A DNA stretch of 13,115 nucleotides from CAZGDV01 sp964524995 (lineage in GTDB: Bacteria > Chloroflexota > Dehalococcoidia > SZUA-161): the NCBI GenBank assembly GCA_964524995.1, contig CAZGDV010000078.1, forward strand, positions 1 to 13,115, in the 5' to 3' direction. Below, one piece after another: positions 1 to 5,381 of the stretch. The position numbers and the translations under genes are program-made. The stretch's first letter is position 1. The number at the start of each line of letters is the position of its first letter. The notes below the pieces were generated by a model. That model was not told the origin of the DNA. It saw nothing but the letters and a program-made list of their open reading frames with translations, and did not search any database.

Positions 1-84
1 GTCAAGAAGCGACGCAAGAAGATGGCAAAGCATAAGCACAGAAAGCTCTTGAAGAAGACACGGTGGCAGAGACGGCATGGATAG
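1..84 (+). CDS. Tiny ribosomal protein, bS22 / AURKAIP1-COX24 type (C-terminal part, 5' truncated)
   Basis: An open frame runs from the first base to a TAG at 82-84 and encodes 27 residues, more than half of them Lys, Arg or His. It starts VKKRRKKMAK and ends TRWQRRHG. This matches the very short bacterial proteins carrying the AURKAIP1/COX24 domain (mitochondrial mS38 in eukaryotes, bS22 in the mycobacterial small ribosomal subunit). The usual length is about 30-35 residues with an N-terminus like MGSVxKKRRKxM, so probably only three or so residues lie before the window. Its role by homology is to bind small-subunit rRNA. It lies 45 bp upstream of holB on the same strand and could share a transcript with it. 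The match is by recall of the family pattern; the composition and motif are distinctive. Confidence 0.82.
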   Translation, partial: VKKRRKKMAKHKHRKLLKKTRWQRRHG

Positions 85-129
85 GCCCTTTGGGGCGAGC
101 CGGAACTGGTCCACCAACACATAGTCGCC

Positions 130-1164
130 ATGCAGCAGATAATCGGTCATACGAAGGCAACCGCCTTTCTGAGACACTGCCTGGACTCCAGGCGCATCAG
201 CCATGCCTATCTCTTCGTTGGGCCGGAACATGTCGGCAAGATGACGATGGCCATCGCACTGGCGCAGGCCTTGAACTGCGAGGGCGAGCCCGTACCCTGC
301 GGGCAGTGCCGGCCCTGCCAGCGGATAGCCAATGCCAATCACTCTGATGTCCAAATTATATCCAGGCTCGCTGACGGTGAATCGGGGCTCAAGCGCGACA
401 TAGGAATCGGTCAGATAAGGGATCTGCAGCAGTCTGCCGCGCTGCAGCCATACGAGGGCAGGCACAGGGTCTTCATCATCGAAGACGCCGGGCATCTCAA
501 CGAGGAGTCATCCAACTGTCTCCTCAAGACCCTGGAAGAGCCGCCGCCGAATGTGACGATAGTCCTGTTGACTGAAGACGAGGCGGAGTTGTTGCCCACC
601 ATTGTATCCCGCTGTCACCGGGTGGACCTCCGTCCGGTTCCGGCGACGCAGATAGAGCAGGCCCTCGTCGAGCGGTGCCAGGCCTCCGCGGTCAGCGCCA
701 GGGCCCTGAGCAGGCTCTCCCGGGGTCGAGTGGGGTGGGCGATGTCAGCATGTCAAGACGAAGGCATGCTGCGGGAACGTCTCGGCAGGCTCCGCGAGTT
801 GGTCGATCTGGCGAATGCCAGCAGAGCAGACCAGTTCGCCTATGCGGCCAAGCTGGCGACGCTGTTCGCCCGTAGCCGCGACTCCGTGGAGGAGGTTCTG
901 CGGCTCTGGCTGGAATGGTGGCGCGATCTGCTTCTGGTGAAGACCGGATGCGCGCACCTGATCACAAACGTGGACAGTGAGGATACGCTGAGACAGCAGT
1001 CAGAGCGATACGATCTTCGGGAGACCCGGGATTTCATTGAGGCAATACTGACCGCACTGAGCCACCTGGCGCAGAACGCGAACCCGCGCCTGGCTCTCGA
1101 AGTGCTCATGCTCAGCATCCCGGTGGCCCAGCCAACGGGTAGTGCCGCCGGGCGCGTAGGTTGA
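130..1164 (+). CDS. holB: DNA polymerase III subunit delta' (clamp loader)
   Basis: The 344-residue product is the delta' subunit of the clamp-loader complex, which opens the sliding clamp and loads it at primed DNA. The N-terminus (IIGHTKATAFL) is typical of delta'/DnaX AAA+ modules. A P-loop-like GPEHVGK sits at residues 31-37, but the next residue is Met38 where an ATPase would have Ser/Thr. Four cysteines at 50, 57, 60 and 63 form the zinc module. A Walker-B-like IIEDAG occurs at 116-121 and a sensor/arginine-finger SRC at 160-162. The C-terminal third is helical and would pack in the clamp-loader collar. ATG 130 gives the canonical N-terminus, although no strong Shine-Dalgarno precedes it. 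It follows the bS22-type gene and ends 2 bp before the ATG of ricT, as in the Firmicute holB-yaaT arrangement. Confidence 0.93.
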   Translation: MQQIIGHTKATAFLRHCLDSRRISHAYLFVGPEHVGKMTMAIALAQALNCEGEPVPCGQCRPCQRIANANHSDVQIISRLADGESGLKRDIGIGQIRDLQQSAALQPYEGRHRVFIIEDAGHLNEESSNCLLKTLEEPPPNVTIVLLTEDEAELLPTIVSRCHRVDLRPVPATQIEQALVERCQASAVSARALSRLSRGRVGWAMSACQDEGMLRERLGRLRELVDLANASRADQFAYAAKLATLFARSRDSVEEVLRLWLEWWRDLLLVKTGCAHLITNVDSEDTLRQQSERYDLRETRDFIEAILTALSHLAQNANPRLALEVLMLSIPVAQPTGSAAGRVG

Positions 1165-1166
1165 CT

Positions 1167-1967
1167 ATGCCTGTAGTAGTGGGAGTTCGATTCAAGAAGG
1201 CAGGGCCGGTGTACTACTTCGACCCGGCCGATATGGAGCTCGAGGCGGGAGCCGTGGTTGTGGTGGAGACCGCCCGTGGACACTCCATAGGCACGGTTGC
1301 CTTGCCAGCCAAAGAGGTCGACGACAGCGAAGTCAGCGAGCCACTCAAACCCGTCGTGCGCCGGGCCGAGCCCGACGACGTCGACAGAGTGTTAGAGCTG
1401 AACGAGAAGGAAGCACAAGCCCTTGCGAAGTGCGCAGAGCTCGTGGAGCGCTTCCATCTGACGATGAAGCTTCTGGCCGCGGAGTACAACCTGGAGGGCA
1501 GCCACCTCACGGTCTACTTCAGGGCCGAGAAGAGGGTCGACTTCCGGGCCTTGCTTCGCGAGCTATCCTCTGCTTTAAAGTGCCGCGTGGAACTGAGGCA
1601 GGTCGGCGCGCGCGATGCGGCGAAGCTCGTAGGTGGTGTGGGAATGTGTGGCCTCCCATTGTGCTGCGCCAGTCATCTGTACAAGTTCGAGCCCATTTCG
1701 ATGAGAATGGCAAGGGACCAGGACCTGCCCCTGAACCCTGCCAACATCTCCGGAGTGTGCGGCAGGCTGCTCTGCTGCCTGAACTTCGAGAACGAGCAAT
1801 ACCGCGAGATGAAACAAAAGCTGCCCAAAGCGGGCACCACCGTTGCCACGCCCTTGGGAAAGGGGAAAGTCCTTGCCGGAAATCCCATCAAGGAGTCAGT
1901 GGCCATTCAACTCGAAAGCGAAGCTGTCGTAGAGGTCCCCCTGGCGGATATCGGCAAGTCCGCATAA
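1167..1967 (+). CDS. ricT: PSP1-domain protein, RicT/YaaT family
   Basis: The product has 266 residues from ATG 1167. An alternative TTG at 1161 overlaps the holB stop and would add two residues. The N-terminal half opens with VVVGVRFKKAGPVYYF; the C-terminal half is the PSP1 domain. Two cysteine clusters are clear: GMCGLPLCC (Cys161, 166, 167) and GVCGRLLCC (Cys198, 203, 204). In Bacillus subtilis, RicT works with RicA and RicF in an Fe-S-containing complex that assists RNase Y in mRNA maturation and influences sporulation and biofilm formation. The retained cysteines suggest cluster binding here. Neither ricA nor ricF is in the window. Gene order with holB is the same as in Firmicutes. The start region lacks a strong Shine-Dalgarno, so translation is probably coupled to holB. 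Confidence 0.9.
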   Translation: MPVVVGVRFKKAGPVYYFDPADMELEAGAVVVVETARGHSIGTVALPAKEVDDSEVSEPLKPVVRRAEPDDVDRVLELNEKEAQALAKCAELVERFHLTMKLLAAEYNLEGSHLTVYFRAEKRVDFRALLRELSSALKCRVELRQVGARDAAKLVGGVGMCGLPLCCASHLYKFEPISMRMARDQDLPLNPANISGVCGRLLCCLNFENEQYREMKQKLPKAGTTVATPLGKGKVLAGNPIKESVAIQLESEAVVEVPLADIGKSA

Positions 1968-2024
1968 GAAAACGCCGAATCGTCACCATAACGCGGTCTG
2001 CAACAGGAATCCACTGTTATAGTA

Positions 2025-2053
2025 TTGCATCGTCAGCTGAAATATGCTATCCT
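2025..2053 (+). promoter_or_regulatory. Candidate sigma-70-type promoter for the HTH-speD-speB unit
   Basis: A -35 box TTGCAT (2025-2030, 4 of 6 matches) and a -10 box TATCCT (2048-2053, 4 of 6) are separated by exactly 17 bp. The bases TGC directly before the -10 box form an extended -10 (TGn) element. Transcription would begin near 2060, about 45 bases before the HTH start codon. The site lies in the 138-bp gap after ricT, the first real gap on this strand since holB. Confidence 0.6.
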
Positions 2054-2105
2054 CGGTGCGCTGATCTGCCTAGGTTAGCGAGGGGGGTGGTGTGCACGGC
2101 ACATT

Positions 2106-2297
2106 ATGGAAGGCGAGTTGTTGTCCGTAGACGATGTAACAAGAATACTGAGGATCAGCAAGGGCACCGCACAAAGGTGGTGCCGAGATCGAAGGCTCCC
2201 GGCAGCGAAGATAGGCAAGGAATATAGGATCAGGAGAGAAGACCTCGACGACTGGTTCGAGGGAAAGCTCCGGGAGCGAGTGTCGGCCGAACGATAG
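2106..2297 (+). CDS. Small helix-turn-helix DNA-binding protein (excisionase/MerR-like, HTH_17 type)
   Basis: This 63-residue protein is essentially one winged HTH domain. It begins LLSVDDVTRILRISKGTAQR (residues 5-24), the family pattern in which helix 1 positions the recognition helix around GTAQRWCRDRRLP. It ends with the short wing IGKEYRIRREDLDDWF (residues 37-52) and a charged tail. Proteins of this form include phage excisionases and small chromosomal regulators such as actinobacterial BldC. No integrase or other phage gene is nearby, so a chromosomal regulator is more likely than an excisionase. The G-rich stretch GAGGGGGGTGG (2080-2090) is the only Shine-Dalgarno candidate and is about 15 bases from ATG 2106, which is long. 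Promoter 2025-2053 lies just upstream and the SpeD-family gene follows after 101 bp. Regulation of the polyamine genes, or of itself, is plausible but unproven. Confidence 0.8.
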   Translation: MEGELLSVDDVTRILRISKGTAQRWCRDRRLPAAKIGKEYRIRREDLDDWFEGKLRERVSAER

Positions 2298-2311
2298 ATT
2301 AGACGGTCACT

Positions 2312-2370
2312 CCCGACCTCTGGTTCGGGGCAGCGCACGGCCATCGTCCGGCTGGCGCGTGGCGTTGCCC
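2312..2370 (+). promoter_or_regulatory. Structured RNA leader upstream of the SpeD-family gene (two adjacent hairpins)
   Basis: The 101-bp gap before the SpeD gene can fold into a long stem at 2328-2370. GGGCAGCG (2328-2335) pairs with CGTTGCCC (2363-2370, one G-U pair). CACG (2336-2339) pairs with CGTG (2358-2361), and GCCA (2340-2343) pairs with TGGC (2353-2356). That makes 16 base pairs with bulged G2357 and G2362 and a 9-base loop. A smaller hairpin pairs 2312-2318 with 2322-2329, with T2324 bulged. Its 3' arm shares G2328 and G2329 with the large stem, so the two compete at their junction. No T-run follows, so this is not a plain terminator. The Shine-Dalgarno AGAAGGGGG (2382-2390) lies 12 bases downstream. 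It may be a regulatory leader or an mRNA-stability element. Confidence 0.5.
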
Positions 2371-2398
2371 AGCGAATCTTGAGAAGGGGGTGGGACCA

Positions 2399-2794
2399 AT
2401 GCACCTGATCATCGACGGCTATGGGGGCGACCCCCAGAAGATGATGGACGTCGAGTTCATCGATCGGCTCCTCAACGTATACCCCTCACAAATAGGGATG
2501 ACGAAGATCTCCCTTCCGCAGGTCTCCAAGTACATCGGTTCCAAGCCAGAGGACTGGGGCGTATCCGGTTTCGTTCTGATCGCCGAGAGTCACATCAGCG
2601 TTCACACCTTCCCGGAGCGGTCATACATCAACATCGACATCTTCTCCTGTAGAGAGTTCGACGCGGAGAAGGCTGTCAAGGACCTGCAGGAGAGGTTCGA
2701 CCTCAAGGAGGTCAGAACCTATATCCTGAGCCGCGGCCTGGAGTACTACAACTACCAGAAGCCCTCGTTCGTAGTGGACTCAGCGGGCAGCTAG
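2399..2794 (+). CDS. speD: Pyruvoyl-dependent decarboxylase proenzyme of the SpeD (AdoMet decarboxylase) family; possible arginine decarboxylase
   Basis: The 131-residue proenzyme has the short bacterial class-1B SpeD architecture. The self-cleavage site is Glu63-Ser64 in AESHISVHTFPE (residues 62-73): cleavage would give a beta chain (1-63) and an alpha chain starting with pyruvate made from Ser64. His69 (processing) and Cys84 in IDIFSC (proton donor) are in the expected places. ATG 2399 is chosen because AGAAGGGGG (2382-2390) is 8 bases upstream; the in-frame GTG at 2390 falls inside that site. Classical SpeD decarboxylates AdoMet for spermidine synthesis. Here the usual HTWPE reads HTFPE, the residues before GVSG differ from Thermotoga SpeD as I recall it, and the neighbour is agmatinase with no spermidine synthase in view. 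Arginine or ornithine decarboxylation is therefore a serious alternative. Confidence 0.9.
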   Translation: MHLIIDGYGGDPQKMMDVEFIDRLLNVYPSQIGMTKISLPQVSKYIGSKPEDWGVSGFVLIAESHISVHTFPERSYINIDIFSCREFDAEKAVKDLQERFDLKEVRTYILSRGLEYYNYQKPSFVVDSAGS

Positions 2795-2823
2795 GCACAG
2801 CTATTGGCGTCAGGATCGGTCTT

Positions 2824-3723
2824 GTGAGTGACGCACTCTTCCGTCCGCCGTGGACGTTCGGCGAGCCGTACTCCGATTCCAACACGCTCGAATCGGCGCG
2901 CATAGTAGTCCTGCCGGTTCCCTACGACAGCACGACTGAGTACAAGGGCGGTGCGCGCGAAGGGCCGCGTGCTATAGTAGACGCCTCCCAATACCTGGAG
3001 CTCTACGACGCCGAGCTGGGACAGGAAACCGGCGCGATAGGTATATACACCCTCCCCGAAGTCCAACCGCTCGTGGGCGACCCCCAGAACATGATCGAGC
3101 GCGTACAGCGCGTCGTCGGAGACCTGCTGGAAAAGGACAAGTTGGTGGCGATGCTGGGCGGCGAGCACTCTCTTACGGCAGGGGCAGTACGCGCTTTCGC
3201 AGAGAGGTATCCGGGGCTCTCCGTGCTCCATCTCGATGCCCATGCCGACCTGCGTGACGACTACATGGGCACAAGGTACAGCCACGCATGCGTAGCCCGC
3301 AGAGTCTGGGAAACATGTCATATTGTCCAGGCCGGTGTCAGAAGCCTGAGCAAAGACGAACACGACTTCATCAGAGCACAAGGGCTGTTGTCCTATGATG
3401 CGGAAGCTGCCGCCCAAACCGGCTTCGGCGAGTCGCTGGCTTCTCATCTCCACGAAGACATCTACATCTCGATCGATCTTGACGTCCTCGATCCATCCAT
3501 TATGGCTGCGGTCGGAACGCCCGAGCCCGGAGGGCTGACCTGGCAGCAGCTAACATCCCTGCTCAAGGCAGTGGCACAGACAAAGCGTATAGTCGGTTTT
3601 GATCTGGTGGAGCTCTCCCCCTCACAGGGGACGGAATCGTGCGCCTACCTGGCCGCCAAGTTGGCGTACAAGCTGATGGGGTACGCGACTCTGCGCTCGC
3701 CACGCAGCCCGGACAACGGTTGA
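2824..3723 (+). CDS. speB: Agmatinase / ureohydrolase (arginase family)
   Basis: This 299-residue cytosolic enzyme belongs to the arginase-agmatinase superfamily with a di-manganese centre. The metal-ligand motifs are all visible: GGEHS with His115, DAHAD with Asp138, His140 and Asp142, and SIDLDVLDP with Asp218 and Asp220. RYSHA with His154 and EPGGLTW are typical of the agmatinase branch. The expected reaction is agmatine + water to putrescine + urea. Family members acting on guanidinobutyrate, formiminoglutamate or arginine cannot be excluded by motif alone, but the SpeD-family neighbour 29 bp upstream favours polyamine synthesis. The start is GTG 2824, with AGGA at 2812-2815 giving good spacing. 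Length is normal and no motif is missing. Confidence 0.9.
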   Translation: MSDALFRPPWTFGEPYSDSNTLESARIVVLPVPYDSTTEYKGGAREGPRAIVDASQYLELYDAELGQETGAIGIYTLPEVQPLVGDPQNMIERVQRVVGDLLEKDKLVAMLGGEHSLTAGAVRAFAERYPGLSVLHLDAHADLRDDYMGTRYSHACVARRVWETCHIVQAGVRSLSKDEHDFIRAQGLLSYDAEAAAQTGFGESLASHLHEDIYISIDLDVLDPSIMAAVGTPEPGGLTWQQLTSLLKAVAQTKRIVGFDLVELSPSQGTESCAYLAAKLAYKLMGYATLRSPRSPDNG

Positions 3724-3732
3724 CAGAGGAGA

Positions 3733-3746
3733 CCGGCTGACGCCGG
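3733..3746 (+). terminator. Short GC hairpin after speB, possible weak terminator
   Basis: CCGGC (3733-3737) and GCCGG (3742-3746) form a 5-bp stem with the 4-base loop TGAC, ten bases past the speB stop. No T-tract follows, so intrinsic termination would be inefficient. Position at the operon end is the main argument. Confidence 0.25.
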
Positions 3747-3858
3747 AATCGCCTAGGCCACCCGCCCCCGTACTATTTTCCTATGTCCTACCCCCCCGAA
3801 TTACCATTGTGCAGTTCAATATCAGTATGCTAAGGTTCCAGAAGGATAGCGACAGTAT

Positions 3859-4086
3859 ATGCATCTGGTGAAACACGGCGAGTGCTCCATGCATATGGCG
3901 GCAAAGGCTAACCACAAGTCGAGCTTGTCTTCTCGGCTACTGGCATGCCTGACACCCCACATCCCACCGCGCAATCAGGCCGATAGAGACACGGAACCCA
4001 TATGCATTCCCGCACACGTTCGCATCGCCGTCCCCCTGTCATACAGAGGCAAGACGAACCTTATCAGTCTACGGATGGTCGGATGA
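3859..4086 (+). CDS. Candidate small ORF upstream of and overlapping the response regulator start
   Basis: Seventy-five codons run from ATG 3859 to TGA 4084-4086. The stop overlaps the response regulator start as ATGA, a classic translational-coupling arrangement. A Shine-Dalgarno-like AGAAGGAT (3840-3847) lies about 12 bases upstream, slightly too far for the best initiation. About two thirds of third codon positions are G or C, compatible with neighbouring genes. Against it, the predicted peptide has no domain I recognise, no membrane segment, many His and four Cys, and an uneven composition that looks like translated intergenic DNA. If real it could be a leader peptide or a small coupled protein. 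I regard it as more likely non-coding than coding. Confidence 0.22.
   Translation: MHLVKHGECSMHMAAKANHKSSLSSRLLACLTPHIPPRNQADRDTEPICIPAHVRIAVPLSYRGKTNLISLRMVG
3904..3915 (+). repeat. 12-bp direct repeat, copy 1 (AAGGCTAACCAC)
   Basis: The sequence AAGGCTAACCAC occurs here and, on the same strand, at 5382-5393 in the rpoB leader. Both copies are in non-coding DNA. A chance match of this length between two gaps of this size is unlikely but possible. No function is known to me. Confidence 0.35.
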
Positions 4087-5198
4087 GCACTCAGCCAGAA
4101 GACACAATGATGGAAGAGCCGAGAGCGACAATCCTGGTTGTTGACGACGAGGAGTCCATCAGAGACATCCTGTCTCGAAGGTTGCAGGAGGAGGGCTATA
4201 CCTGCGAGACGGCTGCGAGTGGCAAGGAAGCGCTATGGAAGTCCTTCATGCAGGATTTCGACCTCGTTCTGACAGACATCAAGATGCCAGGGATGTCAGG
4301 AATGGAGGTTCTCTCCCAGGTCATAAGCGATCACCCGGACACCAGCGTTGTCATGCTCACAGCTGTGGCAGAGACACACACGGCAGTCGAGGCCATGAAG
4401 ATCGGGGCCTACGACTACGTGACCAAGCCGTTCAACCTGGAAGACCTCGTTATGCGCGTCCAGAGATCACTGGAGAGAAGGCGGCTGGTATTGGAGAACA
4501 GAGAGTACCAGCTTCACCTACAGCAGAAGGTCGAGCGGCAGGTTGGCCAGATGCAGCAGTACTACCAGGAAGCGATCGAGGCGCTGTCCCGCGAGGAGTC
4601 GATCCTGGAGGAACTGAACGCCCTGCGCGCCTCCGATCGTAAAGAGGGCGATGCCGACAAGACCAGCGCCATGGATACGAACATGGCGTCGAACTTGGTA
4701 AGGTCATTCGCGAAAAGGCTCACCAGTCTGGTCAACCTGGAAGAACTGGGTCCTTCGGATGCCCAGGAAGAGTCGCTCTGGGTACCGGAAGCGGAGCCCA
4801 GAAGCGAGCAAGAACCTGGGTCTGGTGGAGAAACCAAGTACCGGGGAACCACAGACGATCAGAGTCGCGTGCTTTATCGAGGTATCATAGAGCTGGCGAT
4901 TCTGCCGCCGGTCGATCTCCACAAGATGGTCGATTTGTACGAACAATTGAACAATACCCGCGGAATAAACGTCTCTAACATAGGGGGATCTGCCAAGAGA
5001 GGCATCACGATTCGGCTGCTCCTCGAGCAACCCACTGCTCTCATGCAGGTATTGAGGGAGCAGCCTGAAGTGCAGCGAGCCGCCGATGAGGATCCAGAGC
5101 ACCGAGAGACTGTTCCATCTCGGAAGGGCGAGCACCCACCCATCAGGCGGATCATGCTGGAGATTAGCACGGCACCAACCTCACGACACTCTTCGTGA
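4083..5198 (+). CDS. Response regulator: REC domain, coiled coil, unfamiliar C-terminal alpha/beta domain
   Basis: The 371-residue protein begins, after a short tail, with a complete receiver domain (about residues 15-130). It has the acidic pair in VVDDEE, the phosphoacceptor Asp65 in LTDIKMPG, the Thr of MLTAV and the Lys of VTKPF. A charged helical segment (about 131-190, LENREYQLHLQQKVERQV) resembles the linker that precedes HD-GYP domains, but no HD-GYP motif follows. After a low-complexity acidic stretch comes a compact domain (about 263-335) with a beta-alpha-beta-beta-alpha pattern: YRGIIELAILPP, a helix, INVSNIGGSAKRGITIRLLL, then a helix. No helix-turn-helix or other named output is visible, so it may act by protein contact. 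ATG 4083 is chosen; ATG 4107 or 4110 also preserve the domain, and an earlier in-frame ATG at 4002 gives an unlikely basic tail. No histidine kinase is in the window. Confidence 0.85.
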   Translation: MSTQPEDTMMEEPRATILVVDDEESIRDILSRRLQEEGYTCETAASGKEALWKSFMQDFDLVLTDIKMPGMSGMEVLSQVISDHPDTSVVMLTAVAETHTAVEAMKIGAYDYVTKPFNLEDLVMRVQRSLERRRLVLENREYQLHLQQKVERQVGQMQQYYQEAIEALSREESILEELNALRASDRKEGDADKTSAMDTNMASNLVRSFAKRLTSLVNLEELGPSDAQEESLWVPEAEPRSEQEPGSGGETKYRGTTDDQSRVLYRGIIELAILPPVDLHKMVDLYEQLNNTRGINVSNIGGSAKRGITIRLLLEQPTALMQVLREQPEVQRAADEDPEHRETVPSRKGEHPPIRRIMLEISTAPTSRHSS

Positions 5199-5203
5199 GT
5201 TCA

Positions 5204-5219
5204 GGCCCTGTACCGGGCC
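5204..5219 (+). terminator. GC hairpin after the response regulator, possible terminator
   Basis: GGCCC (5204-5208) and GGGCC (5215-5219) pair with a 6-base loop, six bases past the stop codon. A second small hairpin, CGGC-GGAA-GCCG with a GNRA-type loop, lies at 5239-5250. Neither has a T-tract. Position just before the rpoB promoter makes an end-of-transcript role plausible. Confidence 0.3.
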
Positions 5220-5273
5220 GACAACACAGTAGGTCTTACGGCGGAAGCCGACAATACACCGCGAGCAGGAGTA

Positions 5274-5302
5274 TTGACAAACGACCTCGGATGTGTTACG
5301 TT
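5274..5302 (+). promoter_or_regulatory. Promoter of the rpoBC operon
   Basis: A perfect -35 TTGACA (5274-5279) is followed after 17 bp by TACGTT (5297-5302), a weaker -10 box, with TGT directly upstream forming an extended -10 element. Transcription would begin near 5309, giving an rpoB leader of about 130 bases. This is the strongest promoter-like sequence in the window. Confidence 0.72.
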
Positions 5303-5313
5303 TAGCATTTGCT

Positions 5314-5362
5314 GGGTGAAGCCGTACTGTGCTTATGGCTTGGTTGCCCCGCGCGATTTTTT
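5314..5362 (+). promoter_or_regulatory. rpoB leader hairpin with downstream T-tract (attenuator-like)
   Basis: AAGCCGTA (5319-5326) pairs with TATGGCTT (5334-5341) over 8 bp (one G-U pair) around a 7-base loop. An outer helix, GGGTG (5314-5318) with TGCCC (5345-5349), adds five pairs, two of them wobble, with a 3-base bulge. Seven bases later come six T (5357-5362). The gap between stem and T-run is longer than in a standard intrinsic terminator, so this may be an inefficient attenuator or a pause site in the leader. Confidence 0.35.
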
Positions 5363-5381
5363 CTCCTATGTACTTTACTCC

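Larger units (their letters stand above)
3724..4082 (+). other. 359-bp stretch without a recognised gene, upstream of the response regulator
   Basis: This gap holds several small signals. There is a short GC hairpin just after speB (3733-3746), an 8-bp palindrome GCCTAGGC (3751-3758), a run of seven C (3791-3797), and a Shine-Dalgarno-like AGAAGGAT (3840-3847) before a possible 75-codon ORF. Three copies of the palindrome ATGCAT lie at 3859, 3889 and 4002. The 12-mer AAGGCTAACCAC (3904-3915) recurs in the rpoB leader. A weak promoter-like pair, TTCGCA (4019-4024) and TACAGA (4042-4047) with 17-bp spacing, could serve the response regulator. I see no tRNA or known RNA family. Confidence 0.6.

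Noticed and set aside
63..347. 94-codon ORF overlapping the start of holB
   Set aside because: It lies in another frame over the bS22-type tail and holB, and its product looks like out-of-frame translation of GC-rich coding DNA.
1430..2227. 265-codon ORF overlapping ricT and the HTH gene
   Set aside because: It is a shadow frame crossing ricT, the promoter gap and the HTH gene; both overlapped proteins match known families.
2106..2297. HTH protein as a phage excisionase marking an integrated element
   Set aside because: No integrase, attachment-site repeat or phage gene is nearby, and the flanks are housekeeping genes in uniform orientation.
2791..3453. 220-codon reverse-strand ORF opposite speB
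   Set aside because: Antisense shadow of a well-conserved metalloenzyme; no motif, and reverse ORFs are expected at this G+C content.
3791..3797. Run of seven C as a possible slippage or phase-variation tract
   Set aside because: It is in non-coding DNA away from any start codon or promoter spacer, and the run is short.
3807..3831. TTGTGC ... TATGCT as a promoter
   Set aside because: The spacing is only 13 bp, too short for a sigma-70-type promoter, and the -35 match is poor.
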